Source of the DNA: Planctomycetales bacterium
Lineage (GTDB): Bacteria > Planctomycetota > Phycisphaerae > SM23-33
Reading direction: 5' to 3'
DNA: 5,952 bases
Assembly: GCA_030642005.1 (NCBI GenBank)
Contig: DAOWOP010000167.1
Coordinates: 1-5,952 of the forward strand
Part shown: positions 1-5,324 of the stretch, one piece after another
How positions within the stretch are numbered: position 1 is the first letter of the stretch
Layout of the letters: each line of letters starts with the position of its first letter
Translations under genes and position numbers: made by a program
The notes under the pieces: model-generated
The model's input: only the letters and a program-made list of their open reading frames with translations
Told to the model about the DNA's origin: nothing
Database searches by the model: none

Positions 1-1
1 G

Positions 2-214
2 TTGATTGATTCAGCGGATTTGATAGTCTGTATGGGCCGGAGCCATCTGGACGCGGTAGTCCGAGGGGCGCCGGGCGCTGCCGAGAAAACCTTTCTCCTC
101 GATGAAGGGGGCGACATCGAGGACCCGATTGGCGGCGATTCGCGGACGTACCTGCGAACCGCCGGAAAAATTGAACGAAGCCTGAAAAAAAGGGTAAAAG
201 AGAACCTGCTATGA
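2..214 (+). CDS. low-molecular-weight protein tyrosine/arginine phosphatase, C-terminal fragment
   Basis: This is the last ~70 codons of a gene whose 5' end lies outside the window; the reading frame is open through the left edge, so the apparent TTG start is probably an internal Leu codon. The visible part begins with IDSADLIVCMGRSHLDAV, which matches the ADL(I/V)L.M...H segment of LMW-PTP/YwlE proteins. It continues with FLLDEGGDIEDPIGG, the family's DP(I/F)GG loop; its Asp is the general acid in this family (established knowledge). It ends in a helix of the Y..T...IE..L kind. The N-terminal C-X5-R catalytic loop is not in the window. The stop overlaps the rpiB start by four bases (ATGA), which suggests translational coupling. 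In Bacillus the arginine phosphatase ywlE sits next to ywlF (rpiB), so the same pairing here favours a YwlE-like role. Substrate (phosphotyrosine or phosphoarginine) cannot be decided from this part. Confidence 0.88.
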   Translation: MIDSADLIVCMGRSHLDAVVRGAPGAAEKTFLLDEGGDIEDPIGGDSRTYLRTAGKIERSLKKRVKENLL

Positions 215-696
215 AGATCTCACTTGCCGCCGACCATCGTGGACATGAAATGAAGGGAAAAGTCGCCGCGCTGCTGGATGAGAGCGGCCACAAGGTTCTC
301 GACATGGGAACCAACTCGTCGAAGAGTTGTGATTATCCCGACATGGGTTTCAAGGCCGCCAAGGCCGTCGCCGAAGGCGTGGTCGAGAGGGGCATTACGC
401 TCTGCGGGACCGGTATCGGCATGAGCATCGTCACCAACAAGGTCAAGGGCATCCGCGCCGCCATATGCCACGACGAATTAGCCGCACAAATGTCCCGCCG
501 GCACAATAACGCAAACGTGCTGTGCCTGGCTACGGATATTCTTGGCGAGGAGATGATGCGCCGCATCGTCGAAACCTGGCTGGAAACGGAATTCGAGGAC
601 GGCGGGCGGCACGAACGCAGAATAAGAAAGATCGCCTGCGTCGAACGCGGCGAAGACCCCACCGATTGCATGGAACCGACGAAAAAGAATTTGTAG
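211..696 (+). CDS. rpiB: ribose-5-phosphate isomerase B
   Basis: Cytosolic enzyme of the pentose phosphate pathway that interconverts ribose 5-phosphate and ribulose 5-phosphate (RpiB/LacAB family). Family landmarks appear in order: AADHRGHEMK at residues 6-15 (Asp8, His9), CDYPD at 40-44, LCGTGIGMSIVTNK at 64-77 with the catalytic-base Cys65 and the Thr67 relay, CHDELAAQMSRRHNNANVL at 86-104 with His98, and GGRHERRIRKI at 131-141 with phosphate-binding arginines. The presence of Cys65 puts it with the E. coli/Thermotoga type rather than the mycobacterial Glu type. At 161 residues it is slightly longer than the usual ~145-150; the extra is a polar tail after ACVERGEDP. The ATG lies in the stop of the phosphatase gene (ATGA overlap), and only weak Shine-Dalgarno-like purines precede it, so expression probably depends on upstream translation. 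A role on allose 6-phosphate is possible but has no support here. Confidence 0.97.
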   Translation: MKISLAADHRGHEMKGKVAALLDESGHKVLDMGTNSSKSCDYPDMGFKAAKAVAEGVVERGITLCGTGIGMSIVTNKVKGIRAAICHDELAAQMSRRHNNANVLCLATDILGEEMMRRIVETWLETEFEDGGRHERRIRKIACVERGEDPTDCMEPTKKNL

Positions 697-720
697 CCGT
701 CACGCGGGCGGGTGCCTGAA

Positions 721-773
721 GCATTCAGCAATCAGCATTCAGTTTTTTCTTTTGCTGATTGCTGAATGCTGAC
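721..773. repeat. 7-bp-periodic inverted repeat between convergent genes
   Basis: A left arm of stacked AGCAATC/AGCATTC-type heptamers (721-737) pairs perfectly over 17 bp with the right arm TGCTGATTGCTGAATGC (753-769), with a 15-base T-rich loop. Further heptamer units continue on both sides (TTCAG; TGACTGC). It lies between the converging rpiB and pilin-like genes, so it could mark both 3' ends. It lacks a T-run after the stem on either strand, because the T-run is in the loop, so it is not a standard intrinsic terminator. The same heptamer family recurs at 1811-1971. Confidence 0.85.
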
Positions 774-833
774 TGCTTAAAAATTTGCGAATCTCGCCGG
801 AAAAATCAGCCACACACGCGGGCGGCGACTGCC

Positions 834-1646
834 TTATTTTGTCTTCTGCCAGTAGTAGTAATCAGGCTCGTTGAGTTTTGCATTGTCAGCCTGTATCGAA
901 TTAACGTGGCCGTCGCAGAAGAGATAGTTGGCCACATTCTTGCCGAGGTGCACATTCATCGTTGCCTCTCGTCCCGATTCCGAGTAGAAGATTCCGCAGC
1001 CGTAGTACCTGTCGTGTATCCCCGCCTTCAAGCCGACGCCTGAGTAGTAAGCCGAATCCCACATCTCGCCGAGAAGGATGGTCTCGCCCGGGTTTGTAAC
1101 CTCCGTTGCCTTATGGACCCAACCGGGCCAGGGCCACCCCTCCATATTGTCATAGGGTGGGCTATAGTTTTCTCCCCAATCCGACGGGCCTATCCACGTT
1201 ACAGCCCCATTAATCGCATAGGAGCGAGGATAACGTCTGTCCTGCGGGACAGCGAAGCCGTCGTAATCACGCAACAACTTGTCGCTTGGACAGTGCAGCA
1301 GTCCGTATTGCTGATAGTAAGGATGGAGAATCAAGTCCCAGGTGAACTCGTGCCAGTCATTCGCCGAACTGCGGATGTCGCCGCCCCATCCGCCGGCGGC
1401 GGGCCACCAGTTGTTGTTTTCCGCAGTGTAATAGGCAAAGGCAAGGTGCAGCCCCCTGAGGTTCGACATGCACGAGACCATCCTGGCCTGCTCCTTGGCC
1501 CTGCCCAGCGAAGGCAGGAGGATAGAGACCAAAAGCGCGATAATGGCCACTACCACGAGCAGTTCGACAAGGGTAAAACCGCGACGACCCGCCGGAGCGC
1601 GTCGATGAGTCCTCCCTTTGCCGCTCTGAAAAATCAGTCCGTACAT
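834..1646 (-). CDS. prepilin-type N-terminal cleavage/methylation domain protein (type IV pilin-like / pseudopilin)
   Basis: A 270-residue secreted or membrane-anchored protein of the planctomycete pilin-like type. After a basic leader (residues 1-22, with KGRTHRR and GRR) comes the class III signal GFTLVELLVVVAIIALLV. Prepilin peptidase would cut after Gly23, Phe24 would be methylated, and Glu28 is the conserved +5 Glu. The hydrophobic helix runs to about residue 44, then SLGRAKEQAR. The C-terminal domain has family features: CPSD (119-122), SYAINGAV, NPGETILLGEM (185-195), and HLGKNVANYLFCDGHV near 233-248. This last is an H-X11-DG version of the commonly named H-X9-DG motif, with two extra residues. 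I chose ATG 1646 because GGGAG sits 5 bases upstream and the peptide then starts 22 residues before the cleavage site. The longer in-frame start at 1784 would place the -10 box inside the gene. Such proteins are often present in tens of copies in Planctomycetes and their exact function is usually unknown. Confidence 0.93.
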   Translation of the reverse strand: MYGLIFQSGKGRTHRRAPAGRRGFTLVELLVVVAIIALLVSILLPSLGRAKEQARMVSCMSNLRGLHLAFAYYTAENNNWWPAAGGWGGDIRSSANDWHEFTWDLILHPYYQQYGLLHCPSDKLLRDYDGFAVPQDRRYPRSYAINGAVTWIGPSDWGENYSPPYDNMEGWPWPGWVHKATEVTNPGETILLGEMWDSAYYSGVGLKAGIHDRYYGCGIFYSESGREATMNVHLGKNVANYLFCDGHVNSIQADNAKLNEPDYYYWQKTK

Positions 1647-1651
1647 GAAAT

Positions 1652-1656
1652 CTCCC
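1652..1656 (-). promoter_or_regulatory. ribosome binding site of the pilin-like gene
   Basis: GGGAG (in AAAGGGAG) on the minus strand, 5 bases before ATG 1646. It decides between this start and the upstream ATG at 1784. Confidence 0.75.
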
Positions 1657-1734
1657 TTTATGCAGCGGATGCGTCTGTCGCATCGCGGCAAGCGCAGCCG
1701 GTGTTCACGATATTCTGCAAACCCTACACTACAT

Positions 1735-1764
1735 ATTATACCCCTGACAGAGGGAATTGACCAA
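1735..1764 (-). promoter_or_regulatory. sigma70-type promoter of the pilin-like gene
   Basis: On the minus strand TTGGTC (1759-1764) and a perfect TATAAT (1735-1740) are separated by 18 bp. The -35 box is poor (3/6), the -10 perfect. Predicted transcription start is near 1728, giving a leader of about 80 nt before ATG 1646. The leader contains a small GATGCG/CGCATC hairpin. Inference from consensus only. Confidence 0.6.
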
Positions 1765-1812
1765 ACTTTTTCCTCCATGAACAATTTGCGTAACCGTTCA
1801 CGCCGCTACGGC

Positions 1813-1972
1813 AATTAGCAATTAGCAATCAGCAATCAGCGATCAGCATTCAGCGATCAGCAAAAGAAAAAAACTGACCGCTGACCGCCACGGCATGGCA
1901 AGCGTGCCGTGCCGGTCAGTGTTCAGGTCTTTTGTTTATTTGGTTTTGGCTGATTGCTGATCGCTGATTGCT
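1813..1972. repeat. composite cruciform of 7-bp repeats
   Basis: The left side is a run of about six degenerate heptamers (AGCAATT, AGCAATC, AGCGATC, AGCATTC) from about 1813 to 1861. The segment 1832-1854 pairs with the right arm 1949-1971 in 22 of 23 positions. Inside, an A-rich strand (1862-1873) faces a T-rich strand (about 1927-1946), and a separate hairpin lies at the centre (1881-1919). The whole 160-bp stretch lies between the 3' end of a PEP-CTERM gene and the promoter of the pilin-like gene, and holds no credible ORF. It is the same family as the 721-773 repeat. Confidence 0.85.
1881..1919. repeat. central hairpin of the composite cruciform
   Basis: Fifteen-base arms with a single C-C mismatch: CTGACCG, C, CACGGCA on the left, nine-base loop TGGCAAGCG, and TGCCGTG, C, CGGTCAG on the right. 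A second CTGACC copy just before it (1874-1879) keeps the 7-bp spacing of the flanking repeats. No T-run follows, so it is not called a terminator. Confidence 0.8.
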
Positions 1973-2006
1973 TTAAAGCGACGTTTGGCTTTTCGTACAG
2001 AGCCTG

Positions 2007-2041
2007 AAAAAAAAGGAACGCCCCTCCCATCCCGCCGGGAT
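2007..2041 (-). terminator. possible terminator of the downstream PEP-CTERM gene
   Basis: On the minus strand a short hairpin ATCCC-GGC-GGGAT (2029-2041) is followed, after a G-rich gap of about 14 bases, by a run of eight T (2007-2014). A weak GGA/TCC stem lies right before the T-run. The distance and short stem make this a weak candidate, but it is the only stem-plus-T-tract after this gene. Confidence 0.35.
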
Positions 2042-2051
2042 AGAAAGAGCA

Positions 2052-2101
2052 TCCCTTTTGCGACATGCTCACCGAAGCGAACACGTCGTCGTAATAAACA
2101 T
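2052..2101 (-). repeat. conserved 3' UTR block, copy A, with UUCG hairpin
   Basis: Fifty bases identical to 3580-3629, in the same position just after a PEP-CTERM stop codon. On the mRNA (minus) strand, 2061-2088 folds into 12 continuous base pairs: arms CGACGUGUUCGC and GUGAGCAUGUCG, with three G-U pairs, closed by the very stable C(UUCG)G tetraloop. The plus-strand transcript would lose both the tetraloop and the G-U pairs, so the fold belongs to the gene's own mRNA. No U-run follows directly; AAAAGGGA follows instead. It may protect or define the mRNA 3' end, or bind a regulator. Confidence 0.85.
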
Positions 2102-2118
2102 CTTAACCAATCAACTAA

Positions 2119-3342
2119 TCAGCGTCGCTTCCTGCGGATCAGAACGCTAATCCCGCCGAGCACCAACAGCGACATCGTCATCGGCTCGGGAATCTGGTAG
2201 ATGCCGCCGCCGCCCGCGGTATCGACTGTAGCACCGGCGTCAATCGTGCCGTTGAGGTAGTACAGGTTGATACCGTTGGTGTGGAGGATCGAATCATTCC
2301 CAAGGACGAGATTCTCGACATAGACGGCCTCGTTGCTCGACCGGTTGCCGTTGTCGAAGTTGTCCACCAACTTGATCTCCGCTCCGCCGCCGGCGCCGGT
2401 TTCCAGCGTCAGTCCGGTCAGTGCGAAGTTCTCGGTCAGCCCGGCCATCACCGCGCCGTCGTCCTTACCGCCGGCCTCGAACTCACCGCAACCGCTGGTA
2501 GTACGACGTTTGTGGTCGGTGTCGGCGAAGCCCTTGTACACGAAGGTCGTGTTGTTCAGGTCGCCCAGACCGGTGGCCGTGTCGTCGGTGCACTGGTTGA
2601 CGAATGAGGGATTCCTCAGGTGCCAAAGATTGCCGCTGCCGCCGGGATCCGTGTAATAGTCATCCCAGGAATGCTTGCACCCTGAAAAGTTGATGACTGT
2701 GTCTTCAACGGCCTTGTACAGGACGTTGTTGTTCGAGGCCGTTGCGCTGCCGCCGAATTGCAGCCCGATTTGGGCGTAGGCGGTGGCGGATGTACCACTG
2801 ACGCCGGAAAGCGTAATGGAGCCGCCGGCTGTCGGCAGGCACTGGATGTCCCAGGTCGCCTTGTTGACGTTACTGTCGCCCTCGTCCATGACCACCACGG
2901 TCTTGGTTAGATATTTCCAACCGGTAGCGAAGTTTAGAGTCCCGTTTTCCGTTCCATCTCCGGTCCCGCCGATACGGCAATCTCCGCTTGTCAGGCCTCC
3001 GGTGTTCGTTACGGTGCCGTCATTGCCGCCATGGCCGATGCGAATGGGGGAGTAAAGACCCCTGCCGCTGACCATTGTAATGGTTCCGGTCCCGCCGGCG
3101 TTTCCAACGTACACCGGGCCGGCAAGGCTTGAGTAATTGCCGTCAACGTTCGCGGTCAGGCCATCGCCCACAGTGGCGGTGTCGCCCCAGGAGGGAACCT
3201 CGTCGTGATCCGGGCCCCAGTTTCCGGCAGTATTCCAGAATCCGTCGGTGGTGGTATTGTCCCAGATGTGATCAATTCCCCACGCCGGACCAGCCAAGGC
3301 CAACAGGCCCACTACTGCAAATAAAATCGTTACATTTCTCAT
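2119..3342 (-). CDS. PEP-CTERM sorting domain-containing secreted protein (downstream paralogue)
   Basis: A 407-residue exported protein of unknown specific role. Residues 1-22 are a Sec signal peptide (MRN, hydrophobic core, cut after GPAWG). The mature start has W...GFWNTAGNW (36-42) and VP.WGDTA (49-56), a motif common at the head of repeat-rich PEP-CTERM and autotransporter-like proteins. Glycine-rich beta repeats follow at about 79-93, 102-116 and 124-138 (roughly 22-23 residue period, pattern G.GG.GT.T). The middle is unique and has five cysteines (122, 168, 222, 251, 285). The last ~115 residues are a module shared with the upstream paralogue: GAV.AGL..N.AL.GLTL, EA.YV..L.LG, NG.N.YY.GT, GGGGIY. 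The PEP-CTERM tail is IPEP (384-387), a hydrophobic helix and RRKRR, the exosortase recognition signal (family knowledge). ATG 3342 is preceded by AAGGAGAG at good spacing; upstream extension from 3462 would bury the signal peptide. No catalytic domain is recognised. Confidence 0.93.
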   Translation of the reverse strand: MRNVTILFAVVGLLALAGPAWGIDHIWDNTTTDGFWNTAGNWGPDHDEVPSWGDTATVGDGLTANVDGNYSSLAGPVYVGNAGGTGTITMVSGRGLYSPIRIGHGGNDGTVTNTGGLTSGDCRIGGTGDGTENGTLNFATGWKYLTKTVVVMDEGDSNVNKATWDIQCLPTAGGSITLSGVSGTSATAYAQIGLQFGGSATASNNNVLYKAVEDTVINFSGCKHSWDDYYTDPGGSGNLWHLRNPSFVNQCTDDTATGLGDLNNTTFVYKGFADTDHKRRTTSGCGEFEAGGKDDGAVMAGLTENFALTGLTLETGAGGGAEIKLVDNFDNGNRSSNEAVYVENLVLGNDSILHTNGINLYYLNGTIDAGATVDTAGGGGIYQIPEPMTMSLLVLGGISVLIRRKRR

Positions 3343-3347
3343 ATTAT

Positions 3348-3355
3348 CTCTCCTT
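3348..3355 (-). promoter_or_regulatory. ribosome binding site of the downstream PEP-CTERM gene
   Basis: AAGGAGAG on the minus strand, 5 bases before ATG 3342. It is almost identical to the site of the upstream paralogue (4961-4968), and its first bases follow directly on the stop codon of the small upstream reading frame. Confidence 0.85.
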
Positions 3356-3356
3356 T

Positions 3357-3446
3357 TTACTGGAGTTCGCCCTCCTCCGCCAAGGCTTCGGAGGGCAGGC
3401 TTGCGAAGCGCCCGGCGGCAACCCGCTGCCGATAAAAACGCCTCAC
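3357..3446 (-). CDS. possible upstream small ORF in the PEP-CTERM leader, copy A (29 aa)
   Basis: GTG-initiated frame, VRRFYRQRVAAGRF followed by a divergent tail, ending in TAA directly against the AAAAAGGAG ribosome site of the PEP-CTERM gene. A TAA lies two codons before the GTG, so GTG is the only plausible start. The first 14 codons match the copy before the upstream paralogue with no frameshift. Against it: no clear Shine-Dalgarno before the GTG, and the six base differences between copies are spread over codon positions (two each at 1, 2 and 3), so conservation may be for RNA or DNA rather than peptide. If translated, it could couple leader translation to the main gene. Confidence 0.3.
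   Translation of the reverse strand: MRRFYRQRVAAGRFASLPSEALAEEGELQ
3374..3394. repeat. short inverted repeat inserted in leader copy A
   Basis: CCTCCG and CGGAGG arms around a nine-base core (CCAAGGCTT). This G+C-rich segment and its flanks make up most of the extra ~30 bases by which this leader exceeds the upstream copy. The 13-mer CGCCAAGGCTTCG recurs at 5820-5832, which suggests a dispersed short repeat. Confidence 0.55.
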
Positions 3447-3450
3447 TGCT
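3405..3450 (-). repeat. conserved 5' leader block, copy A
   Basis: Forty of 46 bases match 4987-5032 with no gap. On the mRNA strand it contains GCGTTTTTATCGGC, then GGGTTGCC. It lies about 60 bases before the ribosome site here and about 20 bases before it in the other copy. A short GGC/GCC pairing around GGGTT is possible in both copies. The function is unknown; it could be a protein- or RNA-binding site or the 5' end of a small ORF. Confidence 0.8.
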
Positions 3451-3540
3451 TAACACAAACAAACAACCAGGGACTCTCTGCTATGCGTAGTGCTTCGCAG
3501 AGCAAAGTGGAATCAGGAAGAAAATAAATCTCCGCCCGCC

Positions 3541-3569
3541 ATCCCTGCCTACCTGCGGTAGGCAGGGAT
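3541..3569. repeat. perfect 13-bp hairpin in the intergenic region
   Basis: ATCCCTGCCTACC and GGTAGGCAGGGAT arms with a 3-base loop. In the other PEP-CTERM 3' UTR the same position holds only ATCCC-GCC-GGGAT (2029-2041). The extra TGCCTACC/GGTAGGCA part therefore looks like an inserted or expanded palindrome. No T-run follows on the minus strand, so a terminator call is not supported. Confidence 0.8.
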
Positions 3570-3579
3570 GGAAAGAACG

Positions 3580-3629
3580 TCCCTTTTGCGACATGCTCAC
3601 CGAAGCGAACACGTCGTCGTAATAAACAT
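3580..3629 (-). repeat. conserved 3' UTR block, copy B, with UUCG hairpin
   Basis: Identical in 50/50 bases to 2052-2101, and again just downstream of a PEP-CTERM stop codon. The 28-nt hairpin with the C(UUCG)G loop lies at 3589-3616 on the minus strand. Similarity extends outward to the GAAAG and ATCCC/GGGAT hairpin base on one side and into the coding end on the other, where it drops to roughly 80 percent. The noncoding block is therefore better conserved than the neighbouring codons. Confidence 0.85.
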
Positions 3630-3638
3630 ATCAACCAA

Positions 3639-4955
3639 TCAGCGGCGCTTCCTGCGGATCAGAACGCCAATCCCGCCAAGACCCAGAAGCACCATCGTTG
3701 CCGGCTCGGGAATATAGTAAATCCCACCGCCGCCGACGGAGTCGGTAACGGTGCCGTTGTTGGGGAAGGTTCCGTCGTAATAGACATTCAGTCCATTCAG
3801 GTCCAGGGTCGAACCCGCGCCGATAACAAGGTCGTTGACGTAGAGGGCTTCGGCGAGGGCGTTCTTCTGGTTGTCGTAGACGTCCCCTAACTGGACCTTT
3901 GCGGCTTGGTAGCCGCCACCAACGATATTTCCGCCCAAGGTTAGACCTTCGAGGGCGTAATTCTTGTTCAGGCCGGCTAAAACAGCGCCCAAATCCTCAC
4001 CGGCTACTTCCAGTGTGTCTGTAACAGCGTCGGTGTGTTCGAACTGGAGGGTGATGTTGTTCAGACCGGCTGTGTCTGTCTCATCATCACCTTTAGTCGG
4101 ATCGTTGACGTAGAAACCCAGGCGGTTCTCGAAGTTCCCTTGCATGTGGACAACGGTGCCCGTAACGGCTGTAACCGTGGCGTTGTTGTTGTTGCTCACG
4201 CCGCTATTATCGCCGCCGACACTCCAGGCGTCGCCACTCGAGTCACTTGCGAGGAAGGTAATGTTCGGAACGCCGTCCGTGTTCGAGATGTTAAAGACCG
4301 CATCCGCGCCGGCAGCCTCTCCATGACCCCACCAACTGGTCTGCAGAAAATCACGTATGGCCATGGTGCCGCCGGAGATGTTGTACGTCGCTAGCCCGCG
4401 GCTCTTGTTCAGCTCGAAGTGGGCAGCGGCGTTGGTCATGTTGAAGACACCGCCGCTCTGGTTAACCGTGGCCACGCTGTCTGTGGCGCTGCCCAGGCGA
4501 GCCTGTCCCTTGGTCTCGCTGGTACCGCCTGTCAAATTGAACGTCGCGGTGCCGGTGCCGCCGTCGGCTGCCAGGAACCAGGCCCAGCCAATGTCCGTCG
4601 CGCCAAAGGTGCCGCTGTTCTGCGTAACGACGCCGGTACCACCGCCGGTACCCAAATTGAAGTCGCCGCGGCGAAGGTCGTTGTTTAATCTGAGGTCGCC
4701 ATTGCCGACGCCGGTTCCCACGGTCAAACCACTGCACACTGCCCCGACGGTGAGAGCATCAACCTCAGCGTAGACCACGCCGTTTTCTATTACAACGCTG
4801 TCGCCAGCGAGCGGGACGCTATTGTCAACCCAGTTAGCGTTCGTGTCCCAATCGTTGGGATTGGTCGCATCGCCACCCTGCCACGTATCCGCCATGGCCG
4901 GTACAGCCCATACCAGCAGGCCCAACACACACATTGTTACAATTGCTTTTTTCAT
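3639..4955 (-). CDS. PEP-CTERM sorting domain-containing secreted protein (upstream paralogue)
   Basis: A 438-residue exported protein, paralogue of the next gene on this strand. It has a 22-residue Sec signal peptide (MKK, hydrophobic core, cut after VPAMA). W....NPNDWDTNANW and VPLAGD (25-52) repeat the head motif of the paralogue. At least four glycine-rich beta repeats of about 27 residues follow: near 101-117 (GTGVVTQNSGTF), 130-146 (GTGTATFNLTGGTS), 155-171 (VATVNQSGGVF) and 181-198 (LATYNISGGTM). This pattern is expected to build a beta-helix (family inference). The middle (about 205-310) is Asn/Thr/Asp-rich and unlike the paralogue. The shared C-terminal module starts near 315, with EALYVNDLVIGAGS (369-382) and LNGLNVYY (386-393), then IPEP (415-418), a hydrophobic helix and RRKRR. 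ATG 4955 follows AAAGGAGAG. It is the first gene behind the strong promoter at 5427-5455; 296 bases separate it from its paralogue, so co-transcription is possible but not shown. Confidence 0.94.
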   Translation of the reverse strand: MKKAIVTMCVLGLLVWAVPAMADTWQGGDATNPNDWDTNANWVDNSVPLAGDSVVIENGVVYAEVDALTVGAVCSGLTVGTGVGNGDLRLNNDLRRGDFNLGTGGGTGVVTQNSGTFGATDIGWAWFLAADGGTGTATFNLTGGTSETKGQARLGSATDSVATVNQSGGVFNMTNAAAHFELNKSRGLATYNISGGTMAIRDFLQTSWWGHGEAAGADAVFNISNTDGVPNITFLASDSSGDAWSVGGDNSGVSNNNNATVTAVTGTVVHMQGNFENRLGFYVNDPTKGDDETDTAGLNNITLQFEHTDAVTDTLEVAGEDLGAVLAGLNKNYALEGLTLGGNIVGGGYQAAKVQLGDVYDNQKNALAEALYVNDLVIGAGSTLDLNGLNVYYDGTFPNNGTVTDSVGGGGIYYIPEPATMVLLGLGGIGVLIRRKRR

Positions 4956-4960
4956 CGCAT

Positions 4961-4968
4961 CTCTCCTT
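4961..4968 (-). promoter_or_regulatory. ribosome binding site of the upstream PEP-CTERM gene
   Basis: AAGGAGAG on the minus strand, 5 bases before ATG 4955. An overlapping ATG-CGA-TGA (two codons) lies in the spacer and is probably incidental. Confidence 0.85.
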
Positions 4969-5028
4969 TTACAAATTACCCGCCGTGAAACGTCCGGAGG
5001 CAACCCACCGCCGATAAAAACGCTTCAC
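4969..5028 (-). CDS. possible upstream small ORF in the PEP-CTERM leader, copy B (19 aa)
   Basis: GTG-initiated VKRFYRRWVASGRFTAGNL, ending in TAA directly before AAGGAGAG of the PEP-CTERM gene, exactly as in copy A at 3357-3446. GGAG is present but only two bases before the GTG, too close to be a good ribosome site. The frame stays open further upstream, so the start is uncertain. The shared geometry (GTG start, same first 14 codons, stop touching the ribosome site) supports a coupled leader peptide. The codon-position pattern of differences does not favour protein selection. Confidence 0.3.
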   Translation of the reverse strand: MKRFYRRWVASGRFTAGNL

Positions 5029-5032
5029 TGCT
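4987..5032 (-). repeat. conserved 5' leader block, copy B
   Basis: Matches 3405-3450 in 40 of 46 positions without gaps, and is placed closer to the ribosome site because this leader lacks the G+C-rich insertion seen in copy A. Outside the block the leaders are mostly dissimilar, which makes the block stand out as a selected or recently copied element. Confidence 0.8.
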
Positions 5033-5047
5033 CCAAACAAATACGCC

Positions 5048-5068
5048 TTACTGCTCCTTCTCCTCCAT
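5048..5068 (-). CDS. possible six-codon leader ORF
   Basis: ATG-GAG-GAG-AAG-GAG-CAG-TAA (MEEKEQ), preceded by AAAGGAG at six bases spacing, which is good ribosome-site geometry. It lies in the long leader about 95 bases before the PEP-CTERM gene. The purine-rich sequence makes chance occurrence easy, and no copy is found before the paralogue, so confidence is low. Confidence 0.2.
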   Translation of the reverse strand: MEEKEQ

Positions 5069-5324
5069 TGGCTTCTCCTTTCTTCAACAGACCGGATTAC
5101 CCGCCTTCGCCGGACATGGCGACGGACAGGCAGGAATACCGAAAGACAGGGGGGAGGGACTTGCCGTCAGGCCACTCGTCGGGGCGAAGCCCGCCGGTCG
5201 TGCCAAGGGGATCAGGGACCAGGAAGAAAATGAATCCGCTCGTTAGGGCGGCCTCTGCCGTAGTCCGGCAATCCGCAATGGTTCTCCCTCTCTGCTGAAT
5301 TCCTCTCGTCTTCGGAAACGATTT

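Noticed and set aside
721..773. Bidirectional intrinsic terminator between convergent genes
   Set aside because: The stem is good but the T/A run lies in the loop, not after the stem, on both strands.
1113..1760. 215-codon plus-strand open frame across the pilin-like gene
   Set aside because: It is antisense to a clearly recognisable gene, has no domain pattern and no ribosome site.
1647..1784. Longer N-terminus of the pilin-like protein from ATG 1784
   Set aside because: It would include the TATAAT promoter box and the leader; the prepilin leader would be 68 residues long instead of 22.
1813..1860. CRISPR-like short repeats
   Set aside because: Units are 7 bp, contiguous and without spacers; this is a tandem repeat, not a CRISPR array.
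2281..2656. Plus-strand open frames within the downstream PEP-CTERM gene
   Set aside because: They mirror codon composition of the real minus-strand gene; the translated sequences are low in recognisable features.
3343..3462. Longer N-terminus of the downstream PEP-CTERM protein
   Set aside because: It would place the signal peptide internally; ATG 3342 has a strong ribosome site and matches the paralogue.
3476..3510. CTCTGC/GCAGAG inverted repeat as an operator of the downstream PEP-CTERM gene
   Set aside because: Six-bp arms with competing pairings and no counterpart at the same place in the other leader.
4357..4773. 138-codon plus-strand frame within the upstream PEP-CTERM gene
   Set aside because: Pro/Val/Ala-rich shadow of a glycine-rich beta-repeat coding strand, with no ribosome site.
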